Of a DNA stretch of 64,000 nucleotides, positions 8,287-16,543 are shown in pieces (positions within the stretch are counted from its first letter, which is position 1; each line of letters opens with the position of its first letter). Source of the DNA: an uncultured bacterium (GTDB lineage: Bacteria > Bacillota > Clostridia > Lachnospirales > Lachnospiraceae); contig CANSLJ010000003.1 of the NCBI GenBank assembly GCA_947647735.1, positions 124,001 through 188,000 on the forward strand, read 5' to 3'. The notes beneath the pieces are model-generated. The model worked only from the letters and a program-made list of their open reading frames with translations. It was not told where the DNA came from and made no database searches. The position numbers and the translations under genes were made by a program.

Positions 8287-9512
8287 AACGTATAATTGCT
8301 ATCTTTGTGTGTGTGACAATGATTCTTACTGGTTGCTCACAGTCACAGCATCAAGTACCAAATGCTGTTAGTGAGTCTGAAATCGTTCCTCCCACACCTT
8401 CTTTCGAAGCGATTGAAACGGCTATGTGGGAAAATGGGGAGACGCATTATAATTCCTTGGATGATGCGTTTTTACTGGCGTACATAGAAGATTTGATTTA
8501 TACGGAGACCATTACCTCTCTCAATAGTGAGGAATATTTTGTTGAGGATGTAAATGCTGTCTACATATCGAAAGAATACCTTGAGGAAGTTGCTTATAAT
8601 TCGCAATCTAACATCTACTTTGGATATACCCTAGATGAGCTGGATTCGTTATTCCAAGGCACAAGGTATATTTTTACCTTAGATGAAAAAGGGAAGACCA
8701 CTGTTCAGGAACTTCAAGAAATAGAAGATGTCACCACTGAAACCATATTAAAAAATGTTGCCATAGGTACAGGTGTCATTCTTGTCTGTGTTACAGTTTC
8801 TGTTGTTTCGGCAGGGATCGGTGCGCCAGCCGTAAGTATGATCTTTGCTGTCTCTGCAACGACAGCAGAAACTATGGCAATTTCCTCCATAGTGTTCGGT
8901 GGCATTTCCGCTGGTATTGTCCGGGGTATTCAAACGGGGGACTTTAATGAGGCTGTCGAAGCAGCCTCTCTTGCTGGAAGTGAAGGGTTCAAATGGGGCG
9001 CGATTAGTGGTGCTGTTCTTGGTGGTACAAGTGAAGCATTTTTTCTTAAAAGGGCTACCGAGAGTGGACTAAAGATGAATGAAGCTGCAATAATTCAGAA
9101 AGACTCCAAATGGTCATTGGATGCAATAAAGAGTATTCATTCAATAGAAGAATATAATATTTATAGGGATGCTAGCCTGACTCCAACTAAACTCTCTAAT
9201 GGCGAATTCGTATTTTTAAGACAAATTGACTGGACGCTTATCGATGCTGATGGAAGAACAAATGTACAAAGGGTTGATGCAAATCTTGCACCTATTGATG
9301 CAACAGGAAAACCTTTTGAACTGCACCACATAGGACAAAGAGCGGATTCACCATTGGCGATTTTATCTTGGGATGAACATCACTCATCTGAAAATCATAG
9401 CGTTTTGCACTATGCTGAACAAGGGAAAGATATTTCAAATACCGTGTGGAACAAGCAAAAACAGGAGATTTGGAAAAGTGTTCTAAAGATGAACAAGAGC
9501 ATAGTTGAATAA
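8283..9512 (+). CDS. Lipoprotein with C-terminal LHH-family nuclease domain (polymorphic-toxin-like)
   Basis: A 409-residue protein. The signal peptide ends in the lipobox LTGC (residues 15-18). Residues about 155-245 are Gly/Ala/Val/Ser-rich and hydrophobic, like the glycine-rich segments before toxin tips. The C-terminal about 75 residues match the LHH group of HNH/endonuclease VII-fold toxins: LHH at 347-349, then a His-rich block H366, H367, H372, H376 (EHHSSENHSVLH). The ORF is intact. Its start overlaps the preceding surface-protein gene by ATGA. A decayed SUKH gene follows within 45 nt, which is the usual immunity family for such toxins. Nuclease activity and delivery route are inferred. 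Confidence 0.8.
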   Translation: MKRIIAIFVCVTMILTGCSQSQHQVPNAVSESEIVPPTPSFEAIETAMWENGETHYNSLDDAFLLAYIEDLIYTETITSLNSEEYFVEDVNAVYISKEYLEEVAYNSQSNIYFGYTLDELDSLFQGTRYIFTLDEKGKTTVQELQEIEDVTTETILKNVAIGTGVILVCVTVSVVSAGIGAPAVSMIFAVSATTAETMAISSIVFGGISAGIVRGIQTGDFNEAVEAASLAGSEGFKWGAISGAVLGGTSEAFFLKRATESGLKMNEAAIIQKDSKWSLDAIKSIHSIEEYNIYRDASLTPTKLSNGEFVFLRQIDWTLIDADGRTNVQRVDANLAPIDATGKPFELHHIGQRADSPLAILSWDEHHSSENHSVLHYAEQGKDISNTVWNKQKQEIWKSVLKMNKSIVE

Positions 9513-9556
9513 TGAACATTATTTCTGTATAAAGGGAACAACCTAGGGGTGCATTT

Positions 9557-9910
9557 TTGAACGGAGTTGATTTTTATAAAATTCAGGATGCAGAAAAAAT
9601 TCTAGAAATAATGTTTCCATAAGAGTATAGAGAATATATCTAAGAATTTGGTTTTACACCATATTATGGTCATGACTTAACCGGGATATGCAATATCACA
9701 TACTTGAATGTAGTCGATGTGATTTTTACAGAAAATTTTTAATGACAAGCTGAATTAAGTTGGTATGTCATCAAAGATACTTATTATAGATAGAATTGTA
9801 ATCTGGCAAAGGGAACCATTGTGAAATGGTAAGTGATATGAACAGACAAATGATTAAAAAGTACATTGGAGAATGAAATGAAAGAGATAAAATGGAAAAT
9901 GATAGGATAA
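9557..9910 (+). pseudogene. Decayed SUKH (SMI1/KNR4) immunity gene
   Basis: One frame, opened by a possible TTG at 9557, reads a recognisable SMI1/KNR4 protein interrupted by TAA, TAG and TGA codons. Surviving pieces in order are DFYKIQDAEKILEIMFP, EYREYI, EFGFTPYYGHDLTGICN, ITYLNVVDVIFTENF, AELSWYVIKDTYY and NLAKGTIVKW. These match the SUKH order: N-terminal helix, LP-x-x-Y-x-x-(F/Y) segment, GxxLxGI strand, NVVD strand and YVI...G.(V/I)Y hairpin. At least eight stop codons lie in frame without any frameshift, so it cannot make a full protein. It lies directly after the LHH toxin gene, where the immunity gene belongs. Confidence 0.78.
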
Positions 9911-9967
9911 TGGCTGTAGAACCGTCTTTGGGTGGAATGGTAATATCAGTCCAGTAGAGCAGAAGTT

Positions 9968-10000
9968 ACGCCGGGGAAGAGTTGAATCCCCGGCGTTTTA
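9968..10000 (+). terminator. Intrinsic terminator closing the accessory block
   Basis: A 10-bp perfect GC-rich stem (ACGCCGGGGA with TCCCCGGCGT) with a 9-nt loop is followed by TTTTA. It lies after the SUKH remnant. Confidence 0.75.
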
Positions 10001-10043
10001 CAATAATAGTAGTATGAATAGTAAAATTTTAAAAGCAATTAAA

Positions 10044-10061
10044 AAATAACGATAGTTATTT
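10044..10061 (-). terminator. Weak intrinsic terminator for asnA
   Basis: On the reverse strand AAATAAC-TATC-GTTATTT forms a 7-bp stem running into a T-run, 17 nt past the asnA stop. The stem is AT-rich and therefore weak. Confidence 0.45.
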
Positions 10062-10077
10062 ATAAGGGCTCTGTCTC

Positions 10078-11088
10078 CTACAGCAGCTTCACCCCGCGCT
10101 CCTCCATCAACTTCACCGTCTCCTCCGTCCAAATCGAACTCTGCACCTCCCCGATATGGGCTTTCCGCAGAAAGAACATACAGATACGGGACTGGCCGAT
10201 GCCGCCGCCTATCGTATAAGGAAGCTCTTTTTCCAGAATGGCTTTCTGGAAGGGAAGTTCGGCGCGTTCCTCGCAGCCTGCTTTGGCGAGCTGTGCCTTT
10301 AAGGAATCCTCATCCACACGGATACCCATGGAGGACAGCTCCAGAGCGATATCCAGCACAGGATAATAAACGATGATATCCGCATTCAGCGCCCAGTCGT
10401 CATAGTCCGGGGCCCTGCCGTCGTGGCGTTCACCGGAGGCAAGCTTATCGCCGATCTGCATCAGGCAGACAGCGCCCTTTTCCTTTGTGATATAATATTC
10501 TCTCTCCTTCGGTGTGGCATCCGGATACATATCCTCCAATTCCTGAGTTGTCAGGAAGAAAATTTCGCTGGGCAGGATCTCTGTTATGTAATCGTACTGG
10601 ATCGCCATATATTTTTCGGTCTTGCAGAGCACCCGGTACACGTCCCGCACCACGGTTTTCAGGGTATCGAGGTTACGCTCATCTTTGGCGATGATCCGCT
10701 CCCAGTCCCACTGATCCACAAAAATAGAATGGATGTTGTCGGTCTCTTCATCCCGGCGGATCGCGTTCATATCTGTGTAAAGGCCTTCACCGTAATGGAA
10801 ACCATACTTTTTCAGTGCAAACCGCTTCCATTTTGCGAGAGATTGAACAACCTCCGCTTTCCTTTCATCCTGCTCTTTTACTGTAAAGTCAACCGGGCGC
10901 TCGATGCCGTTTAAGTTATCGTTCAAACCGGACTCCGGCGTGACAAACAGCGGAGCTGATACCCTCTGCAGATGCAGCCTCTCTGTCAACAGGCTCTGAA
11001 AACAGTCTTTCACCAGCTTGATCGCAACCTGCGTGTCATGAAGGTTTAAGGCGGATTGATAGTTTTCCGGTATAAAAGTTTTGCTCAT
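10078..11088 (-). CDS. asnA: Aspartate-ammonia ligase (asparagine synthetase A)
   Basis: A 336-residue protein with the full AsnA fold, a class II aminoacyl-tRNA synthetase relative that makes asparagine from aspartate, ammonia and ATP. The N-terminus, the internal SIFVDQWDWE stretch and the C-terminal GGGIGQSR motif are typical. Length is close to E. coli AsnA. The gene is monocistronic or read with the DUF1266 gene 66 nt upstream on the same strand. I see no T-box or other leader structure in that short gap. Confidence 0.97.
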   Translation of the reverse strand: MSKTFIPENYQSALNLHDTQVAIKLVKDCFQSLLTERLHLQRVSAPLFVTPESGLNDNLNGIERPVDFTVKEQDERKAEVVQSLAKWKRFALKKYGFHYGEGLYTDMNAIRRDEETDNIHSIFVDQWDWERIIAKDERNLDTLKTVVRDVYRVLCKTEKYMAIQYDYITEILPSEIFFLTTQELEDMYPDATPKEREYYITKEKGAVCLMQIGDKLASGERHDGRAPDYDDWALNADIIVYYPVLDIALELSSMGIRVDEDSLKAQLAKAGCEERAELPFQKAILEKELPYTIGGGIGQSRICMFFLRKAHIGEVQSSIWTEETVKLMEERGVKLL

Positions 11089-11154
11089 AATGTTTTCCTT
11101 CCTTATTTAATAATGTAATGTGTTTTCTATATATTTATGTTGGAAATGGCTTTT

Positions 11155-11991
11155 TTAATCACGAGGCGGCACATACCACATACCGCTTCCCCACGCAGAA
11201 TCACTATCCAGAAGAATAGATACCAGCTTCCGGTACAGATTCAGGCCCTCGTTCAACTCAGGCAGCTTTGTGTCGTGGCGGAAATCCCAGTATAACTCGC
11301 CGCATAGCAAACTGGCGGCAAATTCCCCCCAGTTTTTAAAAACCCGCGCCTGATCCAGCCAGTATTCTGTCAGACCGTCAAATTCGTCCCGATTTAGCAG
11401 GCCGCAGGCATAGCCGCTGCGCAGGTGCCCCATGCACTCGCTGATATCCCATGCCAGATACCCACGGTGTCCTACGATGGGATAGAACTGGGCAGAGAAA
11501 TCCCGGGCTGTCTTGAAAAATGCAAGCGCCTGCTCATTCAGTTCATCCAGCGCGAAAGGAGGACGCCCTTCCCAGAAAGCCACAAAGTCCAGATACTGGC
11601 GGTTGCACAGGATTTCCTGCTGACAGAAATCAAGCAGGGATCTCTTATCTGTAATGCCGAATACCTGTTCCAAGTGTGCCCGGCAGGCGGTCTCATCCTC
11701 AGGGGAGGCACATCGGGGCAATGTGGTAAAAGAGATCCGATCAGGACCGGGAATCCCGGGCGTCCTCCGAAGAGCGCTGATACCTGCCAGCAGAGCGATA
11801 AATTCGTCTCTCCCGCAAGCCTTTTGTTCAGGGACACGGTTCTGGTACTCTTGAACCAGCGATAACACCTGTGGAGCCAGACCGGTGTCATAGGGGTGGA
11901 AATCAACCAGATCCGGATGGAATGCAGCGGCAGTTTCAGAATTGCCCTCTGCGGTTTTGCCTTGTTTTTTGAAACGGTCAAATAAAGCCAT
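11155..11991 (-). CDS. DUF1266-family protein
   Basis: A 278-residue soluble protein. The C-terminal half carries the family pattern of DUF1266: AWDISECMGHLRSGYACGLL, then a conserved FKNWGEFAASLLCGELYW at about residues 225-245. The N-terminal 30 residues are low complexity. There is no signal peptide or catalytic motif I can name. A likely promoter lies at 12093 on the reverse strand. Function is unknown; it is next to asnA but nothing shows a shared pathway. Confidence 0.75.
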   Translation of the reverse strand: MALFDRFKKQGKTAEGNSETAAAFHPDLVDFHPYDTGLAPQVLSLVQEYQNRVPEQKACGRDEFIALLAGISALRRTPGIPGPDRISFTTLPRCASPEDETACRAHLEQVFGITDKRSLLDFCQQEILCNRQYLDFVAFWEGRPPFALDELNEQALAFFKTARDFSAQFYPIVGHRGYLAWDISECMGHLRSGYACGLLNRDEFDGLTEYWLDQARVFKNWGEFAASLLCGELYWDFRHDTKLPELNEGLNLYRKLVSILLDSDSAWGSGMWYVPPRD

Positions 11992-12092
11992 AGCAGTTAT
12001 CTCCTTATAAAATACTGATTTATCAACATAAAGACGCTCGCGAAACGTGCGGCCGTCGCCTGGACATTTTTACGGAAAAAATCACATAAAGC

Positions 12093-12101
12093 ATTATAAC
12101 A
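12093..12101 (-). promoter_or_regulatory. Extended -10 promoter for DUF1266/asnA strand
   Basis: On the reverse strand TGTTATAAT contains a perfect TATAAT (plus-strand 12093-12098) preceded by the extended TGn element, about 100 nt ahead of the DUF1266 start. No good -35 is visible. Confidence 0.45.
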
Positions 12102-12169
12102 CAAAATGAACCGGTATGCACAGGAACTTTGCACTTGTTGCAAGGTCGCTTATAATCCCTCGAAAAATA

Positions 12170-12199
12170 TTGACACGGTCATTTTGGGGAGAGTAGAAT
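12170..12199 (+). promoter_or_regulatory. Sigma-A-type promoter for rnhA
   Basis: TTGACA (12170-12175), an 18-bp spacer and TAGAAT (12194-12199), about 47 nt ahead of the rnhA start. It probably also drives the AAA/M41 fusion gene, since no terminator separates the two. Confidence 0.65.
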
Positions 12200-12245
12200 G
12201 AAGATGTTGTGAGACTGAATATCGTGACAGAAGAAGGAGGTTTTT

Positions 12246-12683
12246 ATGAAGACGATTCTTATCTATACAGACGGCGCATGCTCCGGGAATCCCGGGCCGG
12301 GCGGTTGGGCGGCAATCATTCTGGACGGAGAACGCGAGGAGACATTGGCAGGCGGTGAATCCGATACCACCAACAATCGCATGGAGCTGACAGGAGTCAT
12401 CAGGGCTCTGGAGGCTCTTGAGGAGCCATGCACCGTGGAGCTGTACAGTGACTCCAAATACGTTATCGACAGCCTGAGGGAGGGCAGAGCCGAGGGATGG
12501 AAAGCACGGGGCTGGGTGAAAAGCGACGGAAAGCCCGCGCTCAATCCTGATCTGTGGGACCGGCTGCTGGAACTGTGCGGGAAGCACAGGGTCAAACCGC
12601 ACTGGGTGGAGGGACATGCCAGCAACCCCTATAACAACCGCTGTGACGAGATGGCGGTTGAGGAAAGCATAAAGTATAAATAA
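12246..12683 (+). CDS. rnhA: Ribonuclease HI
   Basis: A 145-residue type 1 RNase H, which cleaves the RNA strand of RNA-DNA hybrids. All four acidic catalytic residues are in place: D9 (YTDGACSGNPGPGG), E47 (NNRMELTGV), D69 (YSDSKYV) and D134 (CDEMA), plus H124 in EGHASN. It has no N-terminal hybrid-binding domain, but one is present at the start of the next gene, 76 nt downstream on the same strand. AGGAGG lies just before the start. Confidence 0.97.
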   Translation: MKTILIYTDGACSGNPGPGGWAAIILDGEREETLAGGESDTTNNRMELTGVIRALEALEEPCTVELYSDSKYVIDSLREGRAEGWKARGWVKSDGKPALNPDLWDRLLELCGKHRVKPHWVEGHASNPYNNRCDEMAVEESIKYK

Positions 12684-12759
12684 GCGGTATCGGACCCTGC
12701 ATGTCAGGAAATGCGGGAATATGTATTTATAAACATGAAATACTGTCGGAGGAAAGAGG

Positions 12760-15700
12760 ATGAAGAAAAAGATTTACGCGGTGAGGAAAGGGCGCAGGCC
12801 GGGAATCTACGATACATGGAAGGAAGCGGAATGTCAGGTCCGGGGATTTCGCGGCGCGCAGTACCGCGGCTTCACCTATATGACTGAGCGGGAACAGGAA
12901 GATGAGACCGTGGAATGGAGCCTTGCCAGCGCGTGGAAACTGGCGGAGGGATATCTGGTGGACATCCCGGAGGGGGAGGATCCCCGCGAGGTCGAGAAAA
13001 AGGAGTTGCAGGAGGAGATGGAATCCGGCAGGGAATTTTTCCGGCAGACAGGGCGGACGGAGGACGCCTATGGCAATTCCCCCTGGATCGGCATCCTGAT
13101 GGAATGCGCTTCCGATCCCCGCTCTTTTATCAACGACGGACTGATAAAACGGCCGCTCCGTTACTGTTGTACCTCCGTCTATACGGCGCTGGTCTATCTG
13201 GTTCTGGATGGGCACAAATTTCCTGCTCTCTGGGAGAATGGGATGGCGAACGGCTGGGATGGCGAGCTGCCGGGCGAGTGGAATGACGAGGACGACGAGC
13301 CGATGGTTTCCATGCTGGATATCTGGCATAAGTCGAAAGATTATATCCGGCTGAAAAAACTGTTTGAAGAAAATGGAATGGATAAGGAGCATCTGTCGGA
13401 GCTCATCTACCGTGCCAAAGTAAAAGCGAAAAAGGCCGGGGATGACTACCATATCTCTCTGAGCGCCCCCGAGAATTCCTATCTGGCGCTGAAGCGCTTT
13501 ATCAGGCAGGGCAGCCATACGGTCACGGGATTGTACCGGGAACTGACGGGGAATCCGGTTTACCGTCAGGAACTTCTGGAGGTATCCGGGGCCTTCCTGA
13601 ACCCGGATCTGGAAGGAGAAACCGGAGCGGAAGAAGGCGCGGCGTCGGTACAGTATATAAAAACGCAGGCGGACGCCATCGCTCAGGAATTATATGAGAA
13701 GGTTGTCGGGCAGGATGAGGTGATCGAGCAGCTTCGGAACGCCTGGTTCCATAAGGAATTGAAGGCGGACATGGACGATAAAAAGAGAGGGCCCAGACAG
13801 GCGTACCTGTTTGCGGGGCCGCCTGGCGTCGGGAAAACTTTTGTGGCGGAGATCATGGCGGACACATTGAAGATTCCCTATAAGCGTTTCGATATGTCCG
13901 CTTACTCAGGCCAGAATGATGCGTCGGGACTTGTCGGATTTGAAAAGACATGGAAAGAATCAAAAGCGGGGGTGCTGACATCCTTTGTCCATGAGAATCC
14001 CAGATGTGTACTGTTGTTTGACGAGATTGAGAAGGCTCATGCGCAGGTGATCCTGCTCTTTCTCCAGATTCTGGACGAGGGCAGCTGCATCGATAAGTTC
14101 TATAACAAGAACGTGGATTTCAGAAACACGATCATCATCCTGACCACCAACGCCGGAAAGCAGCTGTATCAGGACGCCGAAAATGAGAATCTGGCTCTGC
14201 TGCCGGGTGCTGTCATCGTGGACGCTCTGAAGAAGGACAGGAAACCGGATACAACAAGTCCTTTTTTCCCGCCGGAGATCATATCCAGAATGTCCTCCCA
14301 TACAGTCCTTATGTTCAACCATCTGCGGGCGGGGGCCATTCTGGAGATCATAAAGAAGGATCTGGGCAGACAGACGACAATGCTGCGGAAAAAATACGGG
14401 TATGATATGAGCAGCGGACAGGATATCCTTGCAAGAACCGCCCTGTACTCAATGGGAGGAAATCTGGATGCCAGAAACGCTTCCGTGCTGGTCGGAAGGC
14501 TCATTGACAGAGCGTTGCTCTCCCTCCTGACTCTGGCAGATGAGAAGATGGGACTGAACGAGCAGGAAAGCATCCGCAGGATCGTATGGGAACAGGATTT
14601 CTCCGGCGCGGCGGGTGAGATCCTCGGGCTTTATTCCGGGGAGAAGGACTGCACTGTCGCGGTCTTTGGGGAGATGGATGAGATATCCTTCGAGGGTTTC
14701 GATGAAAATAATATCCGGCTCCGAAAGACGACGGATCCGGAAGAGTTTATGAAGATCCTCTGGGAGGAGGATGTGATCCTGACAGTGATCGACTATGAGT
14801 ACGGCATGGAGCAGAAGGATGGGAACCTGAGCATTGTGGACTGCCGGACGGAAGGCGGCAGGGTGTTCTCCCGCATAAGGGAGAAATATAAGGACAGTAT
14901 CCCGGTGTATATCCTGTGCGGCGGCGGATATGCCTACTCCAGAAGTGAAAGAGGAGAGCTCTGCCGCCGCGGCGCGAAGGGGTTCATAAGGCGGGAGGCA
15001 CTTGGCGCAGAGCTCCCGGCCGCATATGTGGATGTCTGCTGTCAGCAGGCGGTGGAGACACTTTTCCTGCGGCACCAGAAGATCTCCTATGACCTGAAAC
15101 AGGAGCTGGATATGCCGCAGAAGATCGGACGCATCGTCTTTTGCAATTTCAGGCTGGAGACGGCTGTGGAAGCGGAGGACAAAGACCTTCTGCTGTCGGC
15201 GGACATGAAGCCGGATACCCACTGGGACGACATCTATGTGCCCGATGGGATAAAAAAGGAACTGAAGTTTTTTATTGATTACCTGAAGACTCCCAGGAAC
15301 TTCAGCCAGACCGGGATCAGAGCGCCGAGGGGCGTGCTGCTGGCGGGTGTGCCGGGAACAGGCAAGACGTCCCTTGCGAGAGCGGTGGCAACGGAATCCG
15401 GCGTGAGTTTTCTGGAGGTCCATGCGGATCTGCTCAAACAAAAAGGTCCTGACGAGGTGCGCCGCGTCTTTAAGACCGCAAGGAAGTACGCCCCGGCGGT
15501 GCTCTTCATTGACGAGGTGGACACGATCGGCGCAAGCCGCCAGGCCGGCGCCGATAATTCCGTGCTGAATGCGCTGCTGACGGAGATGGACGGGTTCCGG
15601 AAAAATGATGGCAGCCCTGTATTTCTGATGGCGGCGACCAATCTTGGGCAGGCGATCGACGGCGCCCTGGCAAGGCGTTTTGACAGGGTATTTATGATTC

Positions 15701-16479
15701 CCCTGCCGGACAGGGAGGGAATCAGATGGATGCTGGGACGGCTGCTGGAAAAACACGGCGACAGGTTCCGGATCCCGCCCGCCGAGATGGAAGGGCTCGT
15801 GACCCATTTTGCAGGGATATCGTTTGCGAGGCTTGAGAACATCATGGAGGCGGCGCTGCGGGAAGCCGTCCGAAGCGGCATTCCGGTCGATCATATCCGG
15901 CTGTACGAAACCTTCGATGAGATGTCGATGGGGGAGGCGAGAGGCGGCGTACCGCTGGAGGAGATGAGGCGCGTCGCATACCATGAGGCCGGCCATGCCC
16001 TGATCAGTCTGGCTCACAATATGATTCCGAACTATATGAGTATTGTGGCAAGGGGCAGTTACGGCGGCTATGTGGCGAACGGTTCTGCCGGAGACGGCAC
16101 AAAAGAATCCACGTTGAAGATGATCCGCATATCTCTCGGGGGAAGGGCGGCGGAAACCGTGTGCGGGTATGGACTGTCCTCCGGGGCGAGCTCTGACCTG
16201 AAAAAGGCGACGCAGCTGGCTGCGGGGATGGTATGCAGCCTGGGAATGTACGAGGAGGAGTTCGGGCTTGCCGTCGTCCCGAAAGAAGAATTTTATAACA
16301 ATGAAAAGGCAAGGGCTCTGGTCGGCCGGATCCTGTCAGAGCAGTCAGAGAAAGCTGTGGAGATCATCAGCGGCAACAGGGAAGCTCTGGAACGGCTGGT
16401 GGATGCAGTGATGAACAGCAGGACGCAATCCCTTACAAAGAAGGAGATCGTGGTGGCCTATGAAGGCCGGGAAGCGTAA
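12760..16479 (+). CDS. HBD-Clp AAA-receiver-like-FtsH AAA-M41 metalloprotease fusion
   Basis: A 1239-residue, apparently soluble protein (no membrane helix, unlike FtsH). Domains in order: residues 4-45, an RNase H1/viroplasmin hybrid-binding domain (YAVRKGRRPGIYDTW...GFRGAQYRGF); about 300-600, a Clp-type AAA module with Walker A GPPGVGKT (353-360) and Walker B VLLFDE (417-422); about 630-790, a segment resembling a response-regulator receiver fold, without a clear phospho-acceptor; about 815-1050, an FtsH-type AAA with GVPGTGKT (863-870), VLFIDE (914-919) and a second-region-of-homology ARRFDR; about 1065-1235, an M41 peptidase with zinc motif HEAGH (1075-1079) and probable third ligand D1146 in SGASSDLKKAT. 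It should unfold and degrade proteins, perhaps at RNA-DNA hybrids; that last step is inference. The helicase gene follows directly. Confidence 0.88.
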   Translation: MKKKIYAVRKGRRPGIYDTWKEAECQVRGFRGAQYRGFTYMTEREQEDETVEWSLASAWKLAEGYLVDIPEGEDPREVEKKELQEEMESGREFFRQTGRTEDAYGNSPWIGILMECASDPRSFINDGLIKRPLRYCCTSVYTALVYLVLDGHKFPALWENGMANGWDGELPGEWNDEDDEPMVSMLDIWHKSKDYIRLKKLFEENGMDKEHLSELIYRAKVKAKKAGDDYHISLSAPENSYLALKRFIRQGSHTVTGLYRELTGNPVYRQELLEVSGAFLNPDLEGETGAEEGAASVQYIKTQADAIAQELYEKVVGQDEVIEQLRNAWFHKELKADMDDKKRGPRQAYLFAGPPGVGKTFVAEIMADTLKIPYKRFDMSAYSGQNDASGLVGFEKTWKESKAGVLTSFVHENPRCVLLFDEIEKAHAQVILLFLQILDEGSCIDKFYNKNVDFRNTIIILTTNAGKQLYQDAENENLALLPGAVIVDALKKDRKPDTTSPFFPPEIISRMSSHTVLMFNHLRAGAILEIIKKDLGRQTTMLRKKYGYDMSSGQDILARTALYSMGGNLDARNASVLVGRLIDRALLSLLTLADEKMGLNEQESIRRIVWEQDFSGAAGEILGLYSGEKDCTVAVFGEMDEISFEGFDENNIRLRKTTDPEEFMKILWEEDVILTVIDYEYGMEQKDGNLSIVDCRTEGGRVFSRIREKYKDSIPVYILCGGGYAYSRSERGELCRRGAKGFIRREALGAELPAAYVDVCCQQAVETLFLRHQKISYDLKQELDMPQKIGRIVFCNFRLETAVEAEDKDLLLSADMKPDTHWDDIYVPDGIKKELKFFIDYLKTPRNFSQTGIRAPRGVLLAGVPGTGKTSLARAVATESGVSFLEVHADLLKQKGPDEVRRVFKTARKYAPAVLFIDEVDTIGASRQAGADNSVLNALLTEMDGFRKNDGSPVFLMAATNLGQAIDGALARRFDRVFMIPLPDREGIRWMLGRLLEKHGDRFRIPPAEMEGLVTHFAGISFARLENIMEAALREAVRSGIPVDHIRLYETFDEMSMGEARGGVPLEEMRRVAYHEAGHALISLAHNMIPNYMSIVARGSYGGYVANGSAGDGTKESTLKMIRISLGGRAAETVCGYGLSSGASSDLKKATQLAAGMVCSLGMYEEEFGLAVVPKEEFYNNEKARALVGRILSEQSEKAVEIISGNREALERLVDAVMNSRTQSLTKKEIVVAYEGREA

Positions 16480-16543
16480 GGATTTCGGCTGCAGTAGTTT
16501 TGATCCGGATAGAGTGCATCCGGCTTTTCGAAGAGGAACCCCT

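Noticed and set aside
9557-9910. Active SUKH gene read by stop-codon recoding
   Set aside because: All three stop codons occur in the frame and neighbouring genes use them normally, so decay is the simpler explanation.
14449-16017. 522-codon open frame on the reverse strand inside the AAA/M41 gene
   Set aside because: It mirrors a GC-rich coding strand, has no ribosome site and no protein-like motifs, while the forward frame has clear catalytic motifs.
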